Made by a program: the position numbers and the translations under genes
Part shown: positions 9,041-20,294 of the stretch, piece by piece
Position numbering within the stretch: position 1 is the stretch's first letter
Layout of the letters: each line of letters starts with the position of its first letter
Notes under the pieces: generated by a model
The model's input: only the letters and a program-made list of their open reading frames with translations
What the model was told of the DNA's origin: nothing
Databases searched by the model: none
NCBI RefSeq assembly: GCF_947496995.1
Contig: NZ_CANMFD010000001.1
Span: 368,692 to 432,691, forward strand
Reading direction: 5' to 3'
Length of the DNA: 64,000 nucleotides
DNA from: an uncultured Roseibium sp.
Lineage (GTDB): Bacteria > Pseudomonadota > Alphaproteobacteria > Rhizobiales > Stappiaceae

Positions 9041-10657
9041 ATGCACTGGTTGTCTCAACGCCTGGCCGTTCTGCCGAACTTCTTCCTTTTGGCCTGGGGA
9101 TGGCAGCGCCGCATAGTATGTGTGCTGTGCGGAGCGGCGACCGCATTTGCGTTGCCGCCCTACGGGCTGATGCCGGTTCTGGCCATCACCTTTCCCTGCC
9201 TCGTCTGGCTGTTGGACGGCGCGGTGGAGACGGGGCCGGGAAAGGTGCGCAGCCGGCTGCGCACCGGCTTCGCCGTCGGCTGGCTGTTCGGCTTCGGCTA
9301 TTTCCTGTCCGGACTGTGGTGGATAGGGGCGGCCTTTCTTGTCGAGGCGGAGCGCTTTGCCTGGCTGATGCCTTTCGCGGTCCTGGCGATGCCTGTCGGT
9401 CTGGCGCTGTTTACCGGGCTCGGCGTTGCGCTTGCAGCCCTCCTGTGGTCGGACAGGTTCTACCGGATCGTGCTTCTGGCCGCCTGCCTGTCCCTGTCGG
9501 ACTGGCTGCGCGGCCACGTGCTGACGGGCTTTCCCTGGAATGCTTTCGGCTACGGGGTCTCCGGCTCGCTCACACTGTCGCAGACCGCGAGCCTCGTCGG
9601 CATCTACGGCCTGACCTTCCTGACCCTGGCGCTTGCCGCTTCCCCGGCTGTTCTTGCCGACGCAAGACCCTTGCGGCAACGCCTCGGGGCGTTGGGCGCC
9701 GCCATCGCGGTATTGGGCCTTGTCGCGGTTTACGGCTCGGTTCGCCTTGCCTCGGTGGAAACGAAGGACGCGGCGCTGGATATCCGTATCGTCCAGCCCT
9801 CGATCAGCCAGAAGGACAAGTGGCGGCCGGAGTTCAGGGATACGATTTTTCAGACTTATCTGGACATGACCGAGGCCCCTCTCGGCGGCACTGCCCGTGT
9901 CGGCATGCCGCGGCTCGTGGTCTGGCCGGAATCGGCTGTGCCTTTTCTTCTCACGCAGGAACCGGGCGCTCTTTACCGGGTGGCAGGCGCTCTTGGTGAA
10001 AAGAGCGAACTGGTGACCGGCGCCATTCGTGCCGAGGCCGGAGCCGATGGCGCGCTTTACTTCAACAGCGTCTTTCTGATCGGTGGCGATGGCACCGTTC
10101 GCGGCATATACGACAAGGTCCGCCTGGTGCCGTTTGGCGAATACGTACCCTTGCGATCCGTGCTCGACCGGCTTGGAATTTCCAACCTGGCCGGTCCCAT
10201 GGAAGGCTTCGAAGCGGGATATCAAAGGCGCGCACTGTCCACCGCCGGAGGTTTAGGTTTTCTACCTCTGATTTGCTATGAGGTGATATTCCCCGCCGAT
10301 TTCGCTGGAAAAGCCGGTGCGCCGGCCTTCCTCCTCAACGTGACCAACGATGCCTGGTTCGGACGTACACCGGGCCCCTATCAGCATTTCGCGCAAGCCC
10401 GCATGCGGGCGATCGAAACGGGCCTGCCTCTCATCAGGGCGGCGAACACGGGCATTTCAGCGATCGTTGACGGCAAGGGGGAAGTGATTGATGCCCTTTC
10501 GGTATTCGAAAAAGGAGTGATTGACGCAAGATTGCCGCAAAGCATCGGGACAACAATCTATGGCAGATTTGGCGATGCTTCTTTTCTCCTGGTGGCGATT
10601 TTGCTTGTGTTATTTGCCGGGATATTCGAATACAACCGGCATTCGCGTCTAAATTGA
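9041..10657 (+). CDS. lnt: apolipoprotein N-acyltransferase
   Basis: Lnt adds the third acyl chain to the N-terminal cysteine of lipoproteins in the inner membrane. The 538-residue protein has about six N-terminal membrane helices (residues 20-225), a periplasmic nitrilase-like domain and one C-terminal helix. The catalytic triad is visible as Glu in VVWPESAVPF, Lys in YDKVRLVPFGEYVPL and Cys in LPLICYEVIF. CAGGAGCG precedes the ATG. It closes the miaB-phoH-ybeY-ybeX-lnt run. Confidence 0.96.
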   Translation: MHWLSQRLAVLPNFFLLAWGWQRRIVCVLCGAATAFALPPYGLMPVLAITFPCLVWLLDGAVETGPGKVRSRLRTGFAVGWLFGFGYFLSGLWWIGAAFLVEAERFAWLMPFAVLAMPVGLALFTGLGVALAALLWSDRFYRIVLLAACLSLSDWLRGHVLTGFPWNAFGYGVSGSLTLSQTASLVGIYGLTFLTLALAASPAVLADARPLRQRLGALGAAIAVLGLVAVYGSVRLASVETKDAALDIRIVQPSISQKDKWRPEFRDTIFQTYLDMTEAPLGGTARVGMPRLVVWPESAVPFLLTQEPGALYRVAGALGEKSELVTGAIRAEAGADGALYFNSVFLIGGDGTVRGIYDKVRLVPFGEYVPLRSVLDRLGISNLAGPMEGFEAGYQRRALSTAGGLGFLPLICYEVIFPADFAGKAGAPAFLLNVTNDAWFGRTPGPYQHFAQARMRAIETGLPLIRAANTGISAIVDGKGEVIDALSVFEKGVIDARLPQSIGTTIYGRFGDASFLLVAILLVLFAGIFEYNRHSRLN

Positions 10658-10849
10658 TATTTTTTGTTTGAGTTGAGTGAAGGAAGTGTGATACAACCGT
10701 GAAATAGCCGATTGAGGGCTGCTTCATGTACAAGTGAAGGGTTGCGGGCAAACTTCGATCTCTTGGGCCTTGTGGGGAGGACGCTGGGGGAGCTTGTGCA
10801 AACGACAACGAGCGGACATTCGCCGCGAGAAAAAGAAAGTGCGACGTAG

Positions 10850-11254
10850 ATGCCCAGTAAGAAGTCTCCGAATCCTATTGATATCCATGTTGGCAGCCGT
10901 GTCCGGCTCCGCCGCATGATGCTTGGCATGAGCCAGGAAAAGCTGGGCGAAGCCCTTGGCATTACCTTTCAGCAGATTCAGAAATATGAAAAAGGCACCA
11001 ACCGGATCGGTGCCAGCCGCTTGCAGCATATCGCGACTGTATTGAAGGTGCCGGTCGCGTTCTTCTTCGAAGATGCTCCGGGGACCCCGGATGAAGCTGA
11101 AGGCTTCGGGGAAACGCAGCCCACCTCTTATGTCGTGGACTTTCTGTCGTCTTCCGAGGGCCTTTCGCTCAACAAGGCATTCGTACGGATTGAAGATCCG
11201 AAAGTCCGTCGGCGGATCGTTGATCTCGTCCGTTCTCTTGCCGGCGATGAGTGA
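10850..11254 (+). CDS. Xre/Cro-CI family transcriptional regulator
   Basis: This 134-residue protein has an N-terminal HTH_3 domain at about 15-75 (GSRVRLRRMMLGMSQEKLGEALGITFQQIQKYEKGTNRI) and a short C-terminal region of unknown function (YVVDFLSSSEGLSLNKAFVRIEDPKVRRRIVDLVRSL). It resembles the rhizobial PhrR-like repressors found in this exact position between lnt and metK. The target is unknown; the adjacent metK promoter region is a reasonable guess. A gap of 192 bp separates it from lnt. Confidence 0.88.
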   Translation: MPSKKSPNPIDIHVGSRVRLRRMMLGMSQEKLGEALGITFQQIQKYEKGTNRIGASRLQHIATVLKVPVAFFFEDAPGTPDEAEGFGETQPTSYVVDFLSSSEGLSLNKAFVRIEDPKVRRRIVDLVRSLAGDE

Positions 11255-11272
11255 CAAAAATTCATCTCGCGC

Positions 11273-11298
11273 TTGACGTGGCGAAAAACTTCTAAGAT
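11273..11298 (+). promoter_or_regulatory. possible metK promoter
   Basis: TTGACG (11273-11278) and TAAGAT (11293-11298) lie upstream of the metK leader hairpin. The spacer is only 14 bp, shorter than usual, so this is a weak call. Confidence 0.25.
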
Positions 11299-11308
11299 TG
11301 ATGCTTCT

Positions 11309-11336
11309 GGAAGCGGCGATGTCATTCGCCGCTTCC
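11309..11336 (+). promoter_or_regulatory. strong hairpin in the metK 5' leader
   Basis: A perfect 11-bp stem, GGAAGCGGCGA with TCGCCGCTTCC, closes the loop TGTCAT. It ends 31 bp before the metK ATG. The sequence after it is TTCATATTCATT, not a clean T run, so it may be an attenuator, a stability hairpin or a weak terminator for the Xre gene. It does not match the SAM-II or SAM/SAH riboswitch patterns that I know. Confidence 0.6.
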
Positions 11337-11367
11337 TTCATATTCATTCCCAGAAGGACGATCGCCA

Positions 11368-12540
<1,173 letters not shown>

Positions 12541-12566
12541 CGTCGCGAAAGCGTACTGAAAGAATA

Positions 12567-12596
12567 GGATCGCCGGCAGTCGCCGGCGATCCGCTG
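12567..12596 (+). terminator. GC-rich hairpin between metK and trmB
   Basis: A perfect 11-bp stem, GGATCGCCGGC with GCCGGCGATCC, has an AGTC loop and is followed only by GCTGTTT. It starts 27 bp after metK and ends 22 bp before trmB. The T run is poor, so partial termination or RNA processing is as likely as full termination. Confidence 0.5.
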
Positions 12597-12613
12597 TTTG
12601 AAGTTGTTACAAG

Positions 12614-13300
12614 ATGGCTGACCGCTACGAAGGTTCCTTTTTCGGCCGCCGCATAGGCAAGCCGCTGACACCGCGCCGTGAGGCGATGATGAAAAGGGAA
12701 CTGCCGCGCCTGGGGCTGAACCTCGAAAGCCCCCCTCCTGCCGATCTGCGCTATCTGTTTGAAGCGAATGTCCGGGACATCTGCCTTGAGGTCGGTTTCG
12801 GCGGCGGCGAGCATCTGCTGCACAGGGCAAGAACCAATCCCCGGACAGGGTTCATCGGCGTCGAGCCTTTTGTCGGCAGCATGGCCAAGGCCCTGGCGGC
12901 AATCGTCGAGGAAGGACTGAAAAACGTCCGCCTCTTTGATGACGATGCGGTCAATCTGCTCGACTGGCTGCCGGAGGCTTCCGTCGATCTGGCTTATCAG
13001 CTTTATCCCGATCCCTGGCCTAAAGTGCGCCACTGGAAGCGCCGTTTCATCAATCAGCAGAATCTGTCCCGCTATGCCCGGGTGGTAAAACCGGGATGCG
13101 AATTCCGTTTCGCCAGTGACATCGACACCTATATCGACTGGACCCTGCGCCATTGCCGCGATCATCCGGCATTCGAATGGACGGCCGAAACGGCTGCCGA
13201 CTGGAAGACGCCCTGGGCGGGGTGGCCGGGCACGCGATATGAAGCCAAGGCGATCCGCGAGGGACGTATTGGCCGCTATCTTACGTTCCTGCGGGTTTAG
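12614..13300 (+). CDS. trmB: tRNA (guanine-N7-)-methyltransferase TrmB
   Basis: TrmB methylates G46 in the tRNA variable loop using AdoMet. The 228-residue Rossmann-fold protein has the AdoMet motif [12 protein letters not shown] at about residues 57-68 and the family motif [18 protein letters not shown], followed by a C-terminal [17 protein letters not shown]. The ribosome-binding site is weak (TTACAAG before ATG). Placement directly after the SAM synthetase gene is common in rhizobia. Confidence 0.95.
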   Translation: MADRYEGSFFGRRIGKPLTPRREAMMKRELPRLGLNLESPPPADLRYLFEANVRDICLEVGFGGGEHLLHRARTNPRTGFIGVEPFVGSMAKALAAIVEEGLKNVRLFDDDAVNLLDWLPEASVDLAYQLYPDPWPKVRHWKRRFINQQNLSRYARVVKPGCEFRFASDIDTYIDWTLRHCRDHPAFEWTAETAADWKTPWAGWPGTRYEAKAIREGRIGRYLTFLRV

Positions 13301-13535
13301 CGCCTGTCGCCTTCAAGTGGCTTCCCGGGTTCGGGAGGACACCCGAGGCAGCGTTTGCATCGCAAATGCGTTCGGTCGATTTCCTGAATTCAATTCAACG
13401 CGACATGCTCTGGCGGTCAGCTTTTGCGTCTGAATAGACTTCTTTCCGGGATTCCTGCCTGCGGCTCTTGCCTTTTTGCGTCCTTTGGCGTTATACAGCC
13501 CGTGTTTCACCTCAACGGCTTTTCTGGGCATTTGA
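13301..13535. other. trmB-rimP intergenic region, no gene seen
   Basis: No credible gene was found. A wobble-containing hairpin, GCGTTTGC-ATC-GCAAATGC, lies near 13352-13372 without a T run. The minus-strand 72-codon ORF here is short, highly basic and unsupported. The region probably holds the trmB 3' end and promoter sequence for the rimP-nusA-infB operon. Confidence 0.5.
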
Positions 13536-13566
13536 GAGTGGGCCCGCCGGGGACCCGCTCTTTTTC
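13536..13566 (+). terminator. terminator-like hairpin in the rimP-nusA leader
   Basis: GAGTGGG (13536-13542) pairs with CCCGCTC (13554-13560), with an inner CCC/GGG-rich loop, and runs directly into TTTTTC. It lies about 235 bp after trmB and 109 bp before rimP, nearer the downstream gene. It could therefore act as an attenuator of the nusA operon, or simply as a distant trmB terminator. Confidence 0.6.
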
Positions 13567-13674
13567 GCTTACTTAAACCGGAAACTGAAGAATTCGAGCA
13601 GGATTGCCCTATGTAAACTGACAGTCAGGCATCTGATGCTCTGGGCCGGAAGCGGCTGTAAACGGGAGCCAAGT

Positions 13675-14268
13675 GTGAGCGCACACGAACCAAGAATTGT
13701 GACGGAACAGGGTGTCGACGCCCGTGTTGCCGCGATAGTGGAGCCGGTCATCGAAGACCTGGGCTACCGCTTGGTGCGCACCAGGATCAGCGCGGCCAAT
13801 GGCTGCACGCTGCAGATCATGGCCGAGCGGCCTGACGGCACGATGACTGTTGAAGATTGCGAAACAGTCAGCCGTGCGGTGTCACCCGCCCTCGACGTCG
13901 AAGACCCGATCAACCGGGCATATCATCTTGAAGTTTCCTCTCCCGGTATTGACCGGCCCCTGGTGCGCTCCGGCGATTTCGAGCGCTGGGCCGGCCATGA
14001 GCTGAAGGTCGAGATGGCTGTCATGCTCGATGGCCGCAAACGGTTCCGGGGCACCCTGCTCGGCGTGGAAAGCGGCGCTGCGAAGATCCGCATTCCCGAT
14101 AGCGCCAAGGGCGAGGAAGACACGGTGGCCTTGCCGCTCGAAAATATCGGCGAAGCCAAGCTCGTGCTCACCGACGATTTGATTACCGCGGCTCTTCAGG
14201 CGGAAAAGGCGGCTCTGGCCGCCCGCGAACCGCAAGAAGAGCTGACTCAGGACAACACGCCCAACTAA
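13675..14268 (+). CDS. rimP: ribosome maturation factor RimP
   Basis: RimP assists 30S subunit assembly. The 197-residue protein matches the family length, with [17 protein letters not shown] at the N-terminus and the typical segment [38 protein letters not shown]. The track start at 13468 adds unrelated residues; GTG 13675 has GGGAG upstream and fits the family. It is the first gene of the rimP-nusA-ylxR-infB operon. Confidence 0.94.
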   Translation: MSAHEPRIVTEQGVDARVAAIVEPVIEDLGYRLVRTRISAANGCTLQIMAERPDGTMTVEDCETVSRAVSPALDVEDPINRAYHLEVSSPGIDRPLVRSGDFERWAGHELKVEMAVMLDGRKRFRGTLLGVESGAAKIRIPDSAKGEEDTVALPLENIGEAKLVLTDDLITAALQAEKAALAAREPQEELTQDNTPN

Positions 14269-14343
14269 GCACACGGCTTGGCGGCAGGAAGATAAAGCGC
14301 CCGGTACGGACCCGACACTAAAAAGGCGCAAGAGGAGTGGAAT

Positions 14344-15999
14344 ATGGCAATCAGCGCGAACCGGCTGGAACTGCTGCAAATCGCTGACGCGGTCGCACGG
14401 GAAAAATCGATCGACCGGATGATCGTCATCAACGCGATGGAAGATGCGATCCAGAAGGCGGCCCGCTCCCGGTACGGCACGGAAACGGAAGTCCGCGCCG
14501 AGATCAATCCGAAAACCGGTGAGATCCGTCTGCAGCGTCTTTTGCAGGTTGTCGAAACCGTCGAGAACGTCTCGACCGATATTTCGCTGGCCGATGCCCT
14601 GGCGCGCAACCCGGAAGCAAGCCTCGGTGATTTCATCGCCGAACCCTTGCCGCCGCTCGACTTCGGCCGCATTGCCGCGCAGTCCGCGAAACAGGTCATC
14701 GTGCAGAAAGTGCGCGAAGCCGAGCGCGACCGGCAGTACGAGGAATTCAAGGATCGCGTCGGCGAAGTCATCAACGGCGTCGTTAAGCGTGCGGAATACG
14801 GCAACGTCATCGTCGATCTCGGCCGTGGCGAAGGTATTGTCCGCCGCGACGAACTGATCCCGCGGGAAGTATTCCGCACCGGCGACCGGATCCGCGCTTT
14901 CATCTATGATGTCCGCCGCGAGCAGCGCGGCCCGCAGATCTTCCTGTCGCGGACCCATCCGCAGTTCATGGCCAAGCTGTTTGCCCAGGAAGTGCCGGAA
15001 ATCTATGACGGCGTCATCGAGATCAAGTCGGTCGCCCGTGACCCGGGATCGCGCGCCAAGATTGCCGTGATCTCCAAGGACAGCTCCATCGACCCGGTCG
15101 GTGCCTGCGTCGGTATGCGCGGCAGTCGTGTTCAGGCCGTCGTCGGCGAATTGCAGGGCGAAAAAATCGACATCATCCCGTGGAACGAGGAAGCGGCAAC
15201 CTTCATCGTCAACGCGCTGCAGCCGGCGGAAGTCGCCAAGGTTGTTCTGGATGAGGATGCCGAACGTATTGAAGTCGTCGTGCCGGATGACCAATTATCT
15301 CTTGCGATCGGACGTCGCGGACAGAACGTGCGTCTCGCTTCCCAACTGACCGGCTGGGCCATCGACATCATGACGGAGCAGGAGGAATCCGACCGCCGTC
15401 AGAAGGAATTCCAGGAACGCTCGCAGTTGTTCATGGAAGCCTTGAACGTCGATGAGATGGTCGGCCAGCTTCTGGCGACCGAAGGTTTCTCCTCTGTTGA
15501 GGAAGTCGCCTATGTGGAGCCTGAAGAAATCTCGATGATCGAGGGCTTCGACGACGACACGGCCGTCGAGATCCAGGCCCGCGCCCGCGACTTCCTTGGC
15601 GAACTCGAAGCCAAGCAGGACGAGGAGCGCATCTCGCTTGGCGTTTCCGATGAACTCCGGTCGATTGACGGCCTGACCACCGCGATGCTGGTTGCTCTCG
15701 GTAAGGAAGGCGTCAAGAACATGGAAGATCTGGCCGGCTGTGCCGCGGACGATCTCATTGGCTGGGTCGAGCGCAAGGACGGTGAGACGAAGCGCTTCGA
15801 GGGCGCATTGTCCGAATTCGACGTTTCGCGCGCCGATGCCGAGAACATGGTGATGTCGGCACGCCTTGCGGCAGGCTGGGTCACCGAAGAGGAACTGGCA
15901 GCACAGGCAGCCGAGGCGGAAGACGACGAGGAAGTCGGCGTCGAGCCCGTCGAGGCTGCCCAGGAAGAAGTGCCGGGTGGCGCGATCCTGAATGGCTGA
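14344..15999 (+). CDS. nusA: transcription termination/antitermination factor NusA
   Basis: NusA binds RNA polymerase and modulates pausing, termination and antitermination. The 551-residue protein has the N-terminal RNAP-binding domain (1-135), an S1 domain (VGEVINGVVKRAEYGNVIVDLG, about 138-200), two KH domains (about 205-345, with GACVGMRGSRVQAV and SLAIGRRGQNVRLAS) and C-terminal helix-hairpin-helix-like repeats with an acidic tail. AGGAG precedes the ATG. In enteric bacteria this operon is autoregulated by NusA, and the hairpin upstream of rimP may be relevant to that. Confidence 0.97.
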   Translation: MAISANRLELLQIADAVAREKSIDRMIVINAMEDAIQKAARSRYGTETEVRAEINPKTGEIRLQRLLQVVETVENVSTDISLADALARNPEASLGDFIAEPLPPLDFGRIAAQSAKQVIVQKVREAERDRQYEEFKDRVGEVINGVVKRAEYGNVIVDLGRGEGIVRRDELIPREVFRTGDRIRAFIYDVRREQRGPQIFLSRTHPQFMAKLFAQEVPEIYDGVIEIKSVARDPGSRAKIAVISKDSSIDPVGACVGMRGSRVQAVVGELQGEKIDIIPWNEEAATFIVNALQPAEVAKVVLDEDAERIEVVVPDDQLSLAIGRRGQNVRLASQLTGWAIDIMTEQEESDRRQKEFQERSQLFMEALNVDEMVGQLLATEGFSSVEEVAYVEPEEISMIEGFDDDTAVEIQARARDFLGELEAKQDEERISLGVSDELRSIDGLTTAMLVALGKEGVKNMEDLAGCAADDLIGWVERKDGETKRFEGALSEFDVSRADAENMVMSARLAAGWVTEEELAAQAAEAEDDEEVGVEPVEAAQEEVPGGAILNG

Positions 16000-16140
16000 C
16001 GGCACGGGGCGAAAGCCCCGGCCGGAGCCTCCCGTGGCTGCATGAGTGCACGGCGGGAGCTCTGACAAATTAAGATTGATCAGCTTTTCTGCTTTCAAGT
16101 GCAGTTGGCTGAGAGCAGGTTGATCCGGGGGAGTGGCCGC

Positions 16141-16797
16141 GTGCCCAGGAAGAACGAACCAACCGAACGGCAATGTGCCGTCACCCGGGAGGTTCTGCCC
16201 GTGAGTTCGCTGATCCGGTTCGTCCTCGACCCCGAGGGAGAGGTTGTTCCGGACCTGAAGCGGGTTCTGCCCGGACGCGGTGTCTGGGTCACGGCGTCAA
16301 GCGATGTTGTTGCTGTCGCCGAAAAGGACCGGAAGAAAGTTTTCGGCAGGGGCTTCAAGGGTGAAGCCCGTGTCGAGCCCGGACTGGCGGATCGTGTCGA
16401 TGCGCTCATGGAACGGTCTGCGTTGCAGGCGCTCTCCATGACGCGCAAGGCCGGCGGGCTGGTTACCGGGTACGCAAAGGTTGACGCGGCGCTGCGGCGT
16501 GACCCGGTCATCGGGTTGTTGCATGCCTCGGACGCCGCTGACGATGGGGTACGAAAGCTTGCGGCGGTGGCCGCGGGCAGAGAAGAACCGGCAAACGGAT
16601 GCGAAATCGTTCGTTTGTTCGATTCGGCTCAATTGGATTTGGCATTGGGCCGGTCTAATGTGATACATGCTGCACTGCTTGCGGGGCAGGCTGGCGAAAA
16701 TTTCCTGGCACGAGTGCGTGACTTGGAGAGATTTCGCAGCTATTCCAACGCAGACGGCACTAATAGCAACGCTGAAAAGGCAGTTGCGCAGGACTGA
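16141..16797 (+). CDS. RNA-binding protein, YlxR (DUF448) domain fused to an L7Ae-like domain
   Basis: This protein of about 218 residues joins an N-terminal YlxR/DUF448 domain ([41 protein letters not shown]) to a ribosomal L7Ae/L30e-like domain ([30 protein letters not shown], then [14 protein letters not shown]). Both domains are associated with RNA or ribosome functions, and the fusion is usual in alphaproteobacteria. GTG 16141 is chosen because GGGGGAG lies 7 bp upstream, whereas the track start at 16099 has no ribosome-binding site. It lies between nusA and infB, as ylxR does in many bacteria. Confidence 0.88.
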   Translation: MPRKNEPTERQCAVTREVLPVSSLIRFVLDPEGEVVPDLKRVLPGRGVWVTASSDVVAVAEKDRKKVFGRGFKGEARVEPGLADRVDALMERSALQALSMTRKAGGLVTGYAKVDAALRRDPVIGLLHASDAADDGVRKLAAVAAGREEPANGCEIVRLFDSAQLDLALGRSNVIHAALLAGQAGENFLARVRDLERFRSYSNADGTNSNAEKAVAQD

Positions 16798-16804
16798 AGG
16801 CAAT

Positions 16805-19519
16805 ATGAGCGATACGAAAACTCCAGGCGACAAGACTATCAGCGTTGAGCGTGGCAAGACGCTTGGCCTCAAGCGCGGCGGTGGCGATCAGGGAACTGTT
16901 CGGCAATCGTTCTCGCATGGCCGGACGAAAGCCGTCGTCGTGGAAAAGAAAAAGCGCCGTCTCGTAGTTCCGGGGCAGGAGCCCAAGTCGGAAGCGCCGG
17001 CAACGGCGACCCAGCGTCTTGATACGCCGTCCGAAGCGCCGCGCAAGCCGCAGCAGCCAGATTCGCAGGCCGCCAAGCAGGCCCGCCAGTCCGCCTCCGG
17101 CCAGCGTCAGAAAGGCAACGGCAACGTCCTGCGAACCTTGACCAAGGAAGAAGCGGCGGCCCGTTCGGCTGCGCTTGAAATGGCCAAGGTACGTGAGGTC
17201 GAGGAAAGCAAGCGCCGTCAGGAAGACGAAGCGCGCCGGGCTGCCGAAGCCGCACAGCGCAAGATTGAAGATGAAGCCCGCGCCAAGGCGGAAGCGGAAG
17301 AACGCGCAAAGTTCGAAGCGGAAAACGCCCATCTTGCCGAAGCCAAGGCCGAGGAAGCTGCGGCTGCACCGGAACCGGACGCTTCTGCCGAAGCTGCACA
17401 GCCTGCCGGCGCCCGTCAGCCGGCCCATGCCGATGGTGGCCGTCCGCGCAACCTGAACGAGATGGGCCGTCGCAAGGCGCCTGCCGAAGATCGTTCGGCA
17501 CCCGCTGCGCGTCAGCCGGGTGGTCCGGTCGCTGAAGAAGACGATCGCGGCAAAAAAGATGTGCGCGCGGTCAAGCGCCCGAAACAGGCTCCGGCTCCCG
17601 CGGCACGTCCGCGTGGTGGAGACGATCGCCGTCGCTCGAAACTGACCATTTCCGCCGCCACCGGTGGTGACGACGGTCAGCGTGCACGCTCGCTCGCATC
17701 CATGCGCCGCCGTCAGGAAAAAGCCAAGCGCGGCCAGCAACAGGTGGTGCGCGAGAAGATTTCCCGTGAAGTCGTGCTGCCTGAGGCAATCACCATCCAG
17801 GAGCTGGCCAACCGTATGGCCGAGCGTGCTGTCGATGTGATCAAGCTGCTGATGAAGCAGGGCCAGATGCTCAAGATGAACGATGTCATCGACGCCGATA
17901 CGGCCGAGTTGATCGCCCAGGAAATGGGCCACACGGTCAAACGCGTTTCCGAGTCGGATGTTGAAGAAGGTCTGTTCACGCAGGAAGACGATGAGTCCTC
18001 CAAGCAGGCACGTCCGCCTGTCGTGACGATCATGGGTCATGTCGATCACGGCAAGACGTCCCTGCTCGATGCGCTGCGCAAGTCCAAGGTGGTCACCGGC
18101 GAAGCCGGCGGCATCACCCAGCATATCGGCGCCTATCAGGTTGACCAGGACGGCCAGAAGATCACCTTCATCGATACGCCGGGTCACGCAGCGTTCTCGC
18201 AGATGCGTGCTCGCGGTGCCAAGTCGACCGATATCGTGATCCTGGTCGTTGCAGCCGATGACGGTGTCATGCCGCAGACCAAGGAAGCGATTGCGCATGC
18301 CAAGGCCTCGGGTGCTCCGATCATTGTCGCCATCAACAAGATGGACAAGCCGGAAGCCGATCCCAACCGGGTACGCACCGAGCTCCTGAGCGACGAACTT
18401 GTCGTGGAATCCATGGGCGGTGATGTCATCGACGTGGAAGTGTCCGCGAAAACCGGTCAGGGCCTCGACAAGCTTCTGGAAATGATCCTGTTGCAGGCGG
18501 AAGTTCTCGAACTTCAGGCCAATCCGGACCGCACCGCGGAAGGCATCGTCATCGAGGCGCAGCTGGATCGCGGACGGGGCCCGGTGGCAACCGTTCTGGT
18601 TCAGAAAGGTACGCTCAAGCCGGGCGATATCGTGGTTGCAGGGGCCGAATGGGGCCGTGTCCGCGCCATGCTCGACGAGAACGGCAAGCAGGTCAAGGAA
18701 GCAGGCCCGGCCAAACCGGTCGCGGTTCTGGGCTTCCAGGGCACGCCTGAAGCCGGTGACATGGTCGCGGTCGTCGAAAACGAAGCCCGCGCCCGTGAGA
18801 TCACCGACTACCGTCAGCGTCAGGTCCGCGAAAAAGCGTCCGTGGTCGCCTCCGGTGCCCGTGGTTCGCTCGAGCAGATGATGAACAGGCTGCAGGAGAC
18901 CGGCAAGAAGGAATTCCCGCTGGTTCTCAAGGCCGACGTGCAGGGTTCCGCCGAGGCGATCGTCCATGCGCTCAACGAGTTGGGCACCGACGAGGTCGGA
19001 GCACGTATCCTGCTCTCCGGTGTGGGTGGTATCACCGAAAGCGACATCACCCTGGCGGCGGCTTCCAAGGCGCCGATCATCGGCTTCAACGTGCGTGCGA
19101 ACAAGCAGGCCCGCGAAGCAGCGTCCCGTGACGGTATCGAAATCCGCTACTACAACGTGATTTACGATCTCGTCGACGACATCAAGGCGGCGATGTCCGG
19201 TCTGTTGTCGCCGGAACGCCGCGAAACCTTCCTCGGCAATGCGGAGATCAAGGAAGTCTTCCACATCTCGAAGGTCGGCAAGGTCGCCGGGTGTCTGGTT
19301 ACCGAAGGCGTCGTGGAACGTGGTGCGAATGTCCGCCTCATCCGCGACGACGTGGTCATCCACGAAGGCGAGCTGGGAACGCTCAAGCGCTTCAAGGACG
19401 AGGTCAAGTCTGTCGAATCCGGTCAGGAATGCGGCATGAACTTCGTCAAGTATCAGGACATGCGTCCGGGCGATATCATCGAGTGTTTCCGCGTCGAGCA
19501 GATCGCCAGAACGCTTTGA
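16805..19519 (+). CDS. infB: translation initiation factor IF-2
   Basis: IF-2 is the GTPase that places fMet-tRNA on the 30S subunit and promotes subunit joining. The protein is 904 residues long. Its long N-terminal region (1-300) is charged and low-complexity, rich in Ala, Glu, Arg and Lys, with a coiled-coil-like segment ([37 protein letters not shown]). The conserved core has G1 [10 protein letters not shown]3 DTPGHAAF and G4 NKMDKPEAD, followed by domains II, III and IV. ATG 16805 is preceded by GAAGG and is preferred to the track start. A strong terminator follows. Confidence 0.97.
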   Translation: MSDTKTPGDKTISVERGKTLGLKRGGGDQGTVRQSFSHGRTKAVVVEKKKRRLVVPGQEPKSEAPATATQRLDTPSEAPRKPQQPDSQAAKQARQSASGQRQKGNGNVLRTLTKEEAAARSAALEMAKVREVEESKRRQEDEARRAAEAAQRKIEDEARAKAEAEERAKFEAENAHLAEAKAEEAAAAPEPDASAEAAQPAGARQPAHADGGRPRNLNEMGRRKAPAEDRSAPAARQPGGPVAEEDDRGKKDVRAVKRPKQAPAPAARPRGGDDRRRSKLTISAATGGDDGQRARSLASMRRRQEKAKRGQQQVVREKISREVVLPEAITIQELANRMAERAVDVIKLLMKQGQMLKMNDVIDADTAELIAQEMGHTVKRVSESDVEEGLFTQEDDESSKQARPPVVTIMGHVDHGKTSLLDALRKSKVVTGEAGGITQHIGAYQVDQDGQKITFIDTPGHAAFSQMRARGAKSTDIVILVVAADDGVMPQTKEAIAHAKASGAPIIVAINKMDKPEADPNRVRTELLSDELVVESMGGDVIDVEVSAKTGQGLDKLLEMILLQAEVLELQANPDRTAEGIVIEAQLDRGRGPVATVLVQKGTLKPGDIVVAGAEWGRVRAMLDENGKQVKEAGPAKPVAVLGFQGTPEAGDMVAVVENEARAREITDYRQRQVREKASVVASGARGSLEQMMNRLQETGKKEFPLVLKADVQGSAEAIVHALNELGTDEVGARILLSGVGGITESDITLAAASKAPIIGFNVRANKQAREAASRDGIEIRYYNVIYDLVDDIKAAMSGLLSPERRETFLGNAEIKEVFHISKVGKVAGCLVTEGVVERGANVRLIRDDVVIHEGELGTLKRFKDEVKSVESGQECGMNFVKYQDMRPGDIIECFRVEQIARTL

Positions 19520-19557
19520 TCGTGAGTTAGGATCACACCGATCCAAAATCAGATATG

Positions 19558-19583
19558 AGGGCGCGCGAAAGCGCGCTCTTTTT
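19558..19583 (+). terminator. intrinsic terminator after infB
   Basis: A 9-bp GC stem (AGGGCGCGC with GCGCGCTCT) has a GAAA tetraloop and a T run, beginning 38 bp after infB. It implies that rbfA and truB are at least partly transcribed from their own promoter. Confidence 0.85.
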
Positions 19584-19686
19584 ACAATTGGACCGCGCCA
19601 ATGGCGCGGCATAAGCGCCGGATTGCCGATGGATGCGCAGATTGATACTGCGCATGTCCGCAATGACGGCGGTCAGGACAACTACA

Positions 19687-20094
19687 ATGGCAAGACATCA
19701 CGGACAAGACAGCCGTGGCCCGTCCCAGCGCCAGTTGCGTGTCGGCGAAACCGTGCGCAAGGAGCTGTCGGACATTCTGACCCGCGGTGAATTCTCCGAT
19801 CCGGATCTGGAAGGGGTCATCGTCACCATCCCCGAGGTCCGCATGACGCCGGATCTGCGCCTGGCGACCTGCCTCGTCATGCCGCTCGGCGGGAAGAATG
19901 CCGACAAGGTGGAAAAGGCCCTCAACCGCAGCGCCAAGTTCCTGCGCGGCCAGGTGTCCCGGCGGCTGACCATGAAATACATGCCCGATCTGCGCTTCGT
20001 CCTCGACACGCGCTTCGATGATGACGACCGCATCGACACGCTGCTGCATTCGCCTGACGTTGCGAAGGATCTTGGCAAGGACGAAGACGAATAG
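19687..20094 (+). CDS. rbfA: 30S ribosome-binding factor RbfA
   Basis: RbfA is a KH-fold cold-shock factor for 30S maturation. The 135-residue protein shows SQRQLRVGETVRKELSDILTRG, VTIPEVRMTPDLRLATCLVMPLG and the helix LRGQVSRRLTMKYMPDLRFVLDTRFDDDDRIDTLL, all diagnostic for the family. ATG 19687 gives a normal N-terminus, whereas the track start adds 18 unrelated residues. It follows the infB terminator by about 100 bp. Confidence 0.95.
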   Translation: MARHHGQDSRGPSQRQLRVGETVRKELSDILTRGEFSDPDLEGVIVTIPEVRMTPDLRLATCLVMPLGGKNADKVEKALNRSAKFLRGQVSRRLTMKYMPDLRFVLDTRFDDDDRIDTLLHSPDVAKDLGKDEDE

Positions 20095-20123
20095 GACTGG
20101 CCGGTCTCGGCCACATTCTCTTT

Positions 20124-20200
20124 GTCGTCCCTGCGATGGCAGGGAACCGGTAAACACCGACGACTGGCTCGAATACCGGATGACCGGCGCGCGCCGGGGA
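20124..20200. repeat. palindromic sequence between rbfA and truB
   Basis: The hairpin TCCCTGC-GATG-GCAGGGA lies at 20128-20145, and the 14-bp perfect palindrome CCGGCGCGCGCCGG at 20184-20197 within a run of CCGG repeats. It resembles small extragenic palindromes and has no T run. Its function is unknown. Confidence 0.4.
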
Positions 20201-20294
20201 CACCGGATACCGGTCTCTCGCCCGCTTGAACCGGAATGACAAGGAGAGGACATTTTTCTCTCCAGGGGCCACAGAATTCTCAAACGGAGCCGAT

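Noticed and set aside
11255-11367. SAM riboswitch before metK
   Set aside because: The leader has one strong hairpin but no SAM-II pseudoknot or SAM/SAH consensus that I could match.
13313-13531. 72-codon minus-strand ORF between trmB and rimP
   Set aside because: It is short and basic, with no homology recognised and no support beyond an open frame.
16760-19663. 967-codon minus-strand ORF opposite infB
   Set aside because: It is a shadow of infB caused by GC-rich codon bias. The translation has no domain resemblance, and IF-2 on the + strand is unambiguous.
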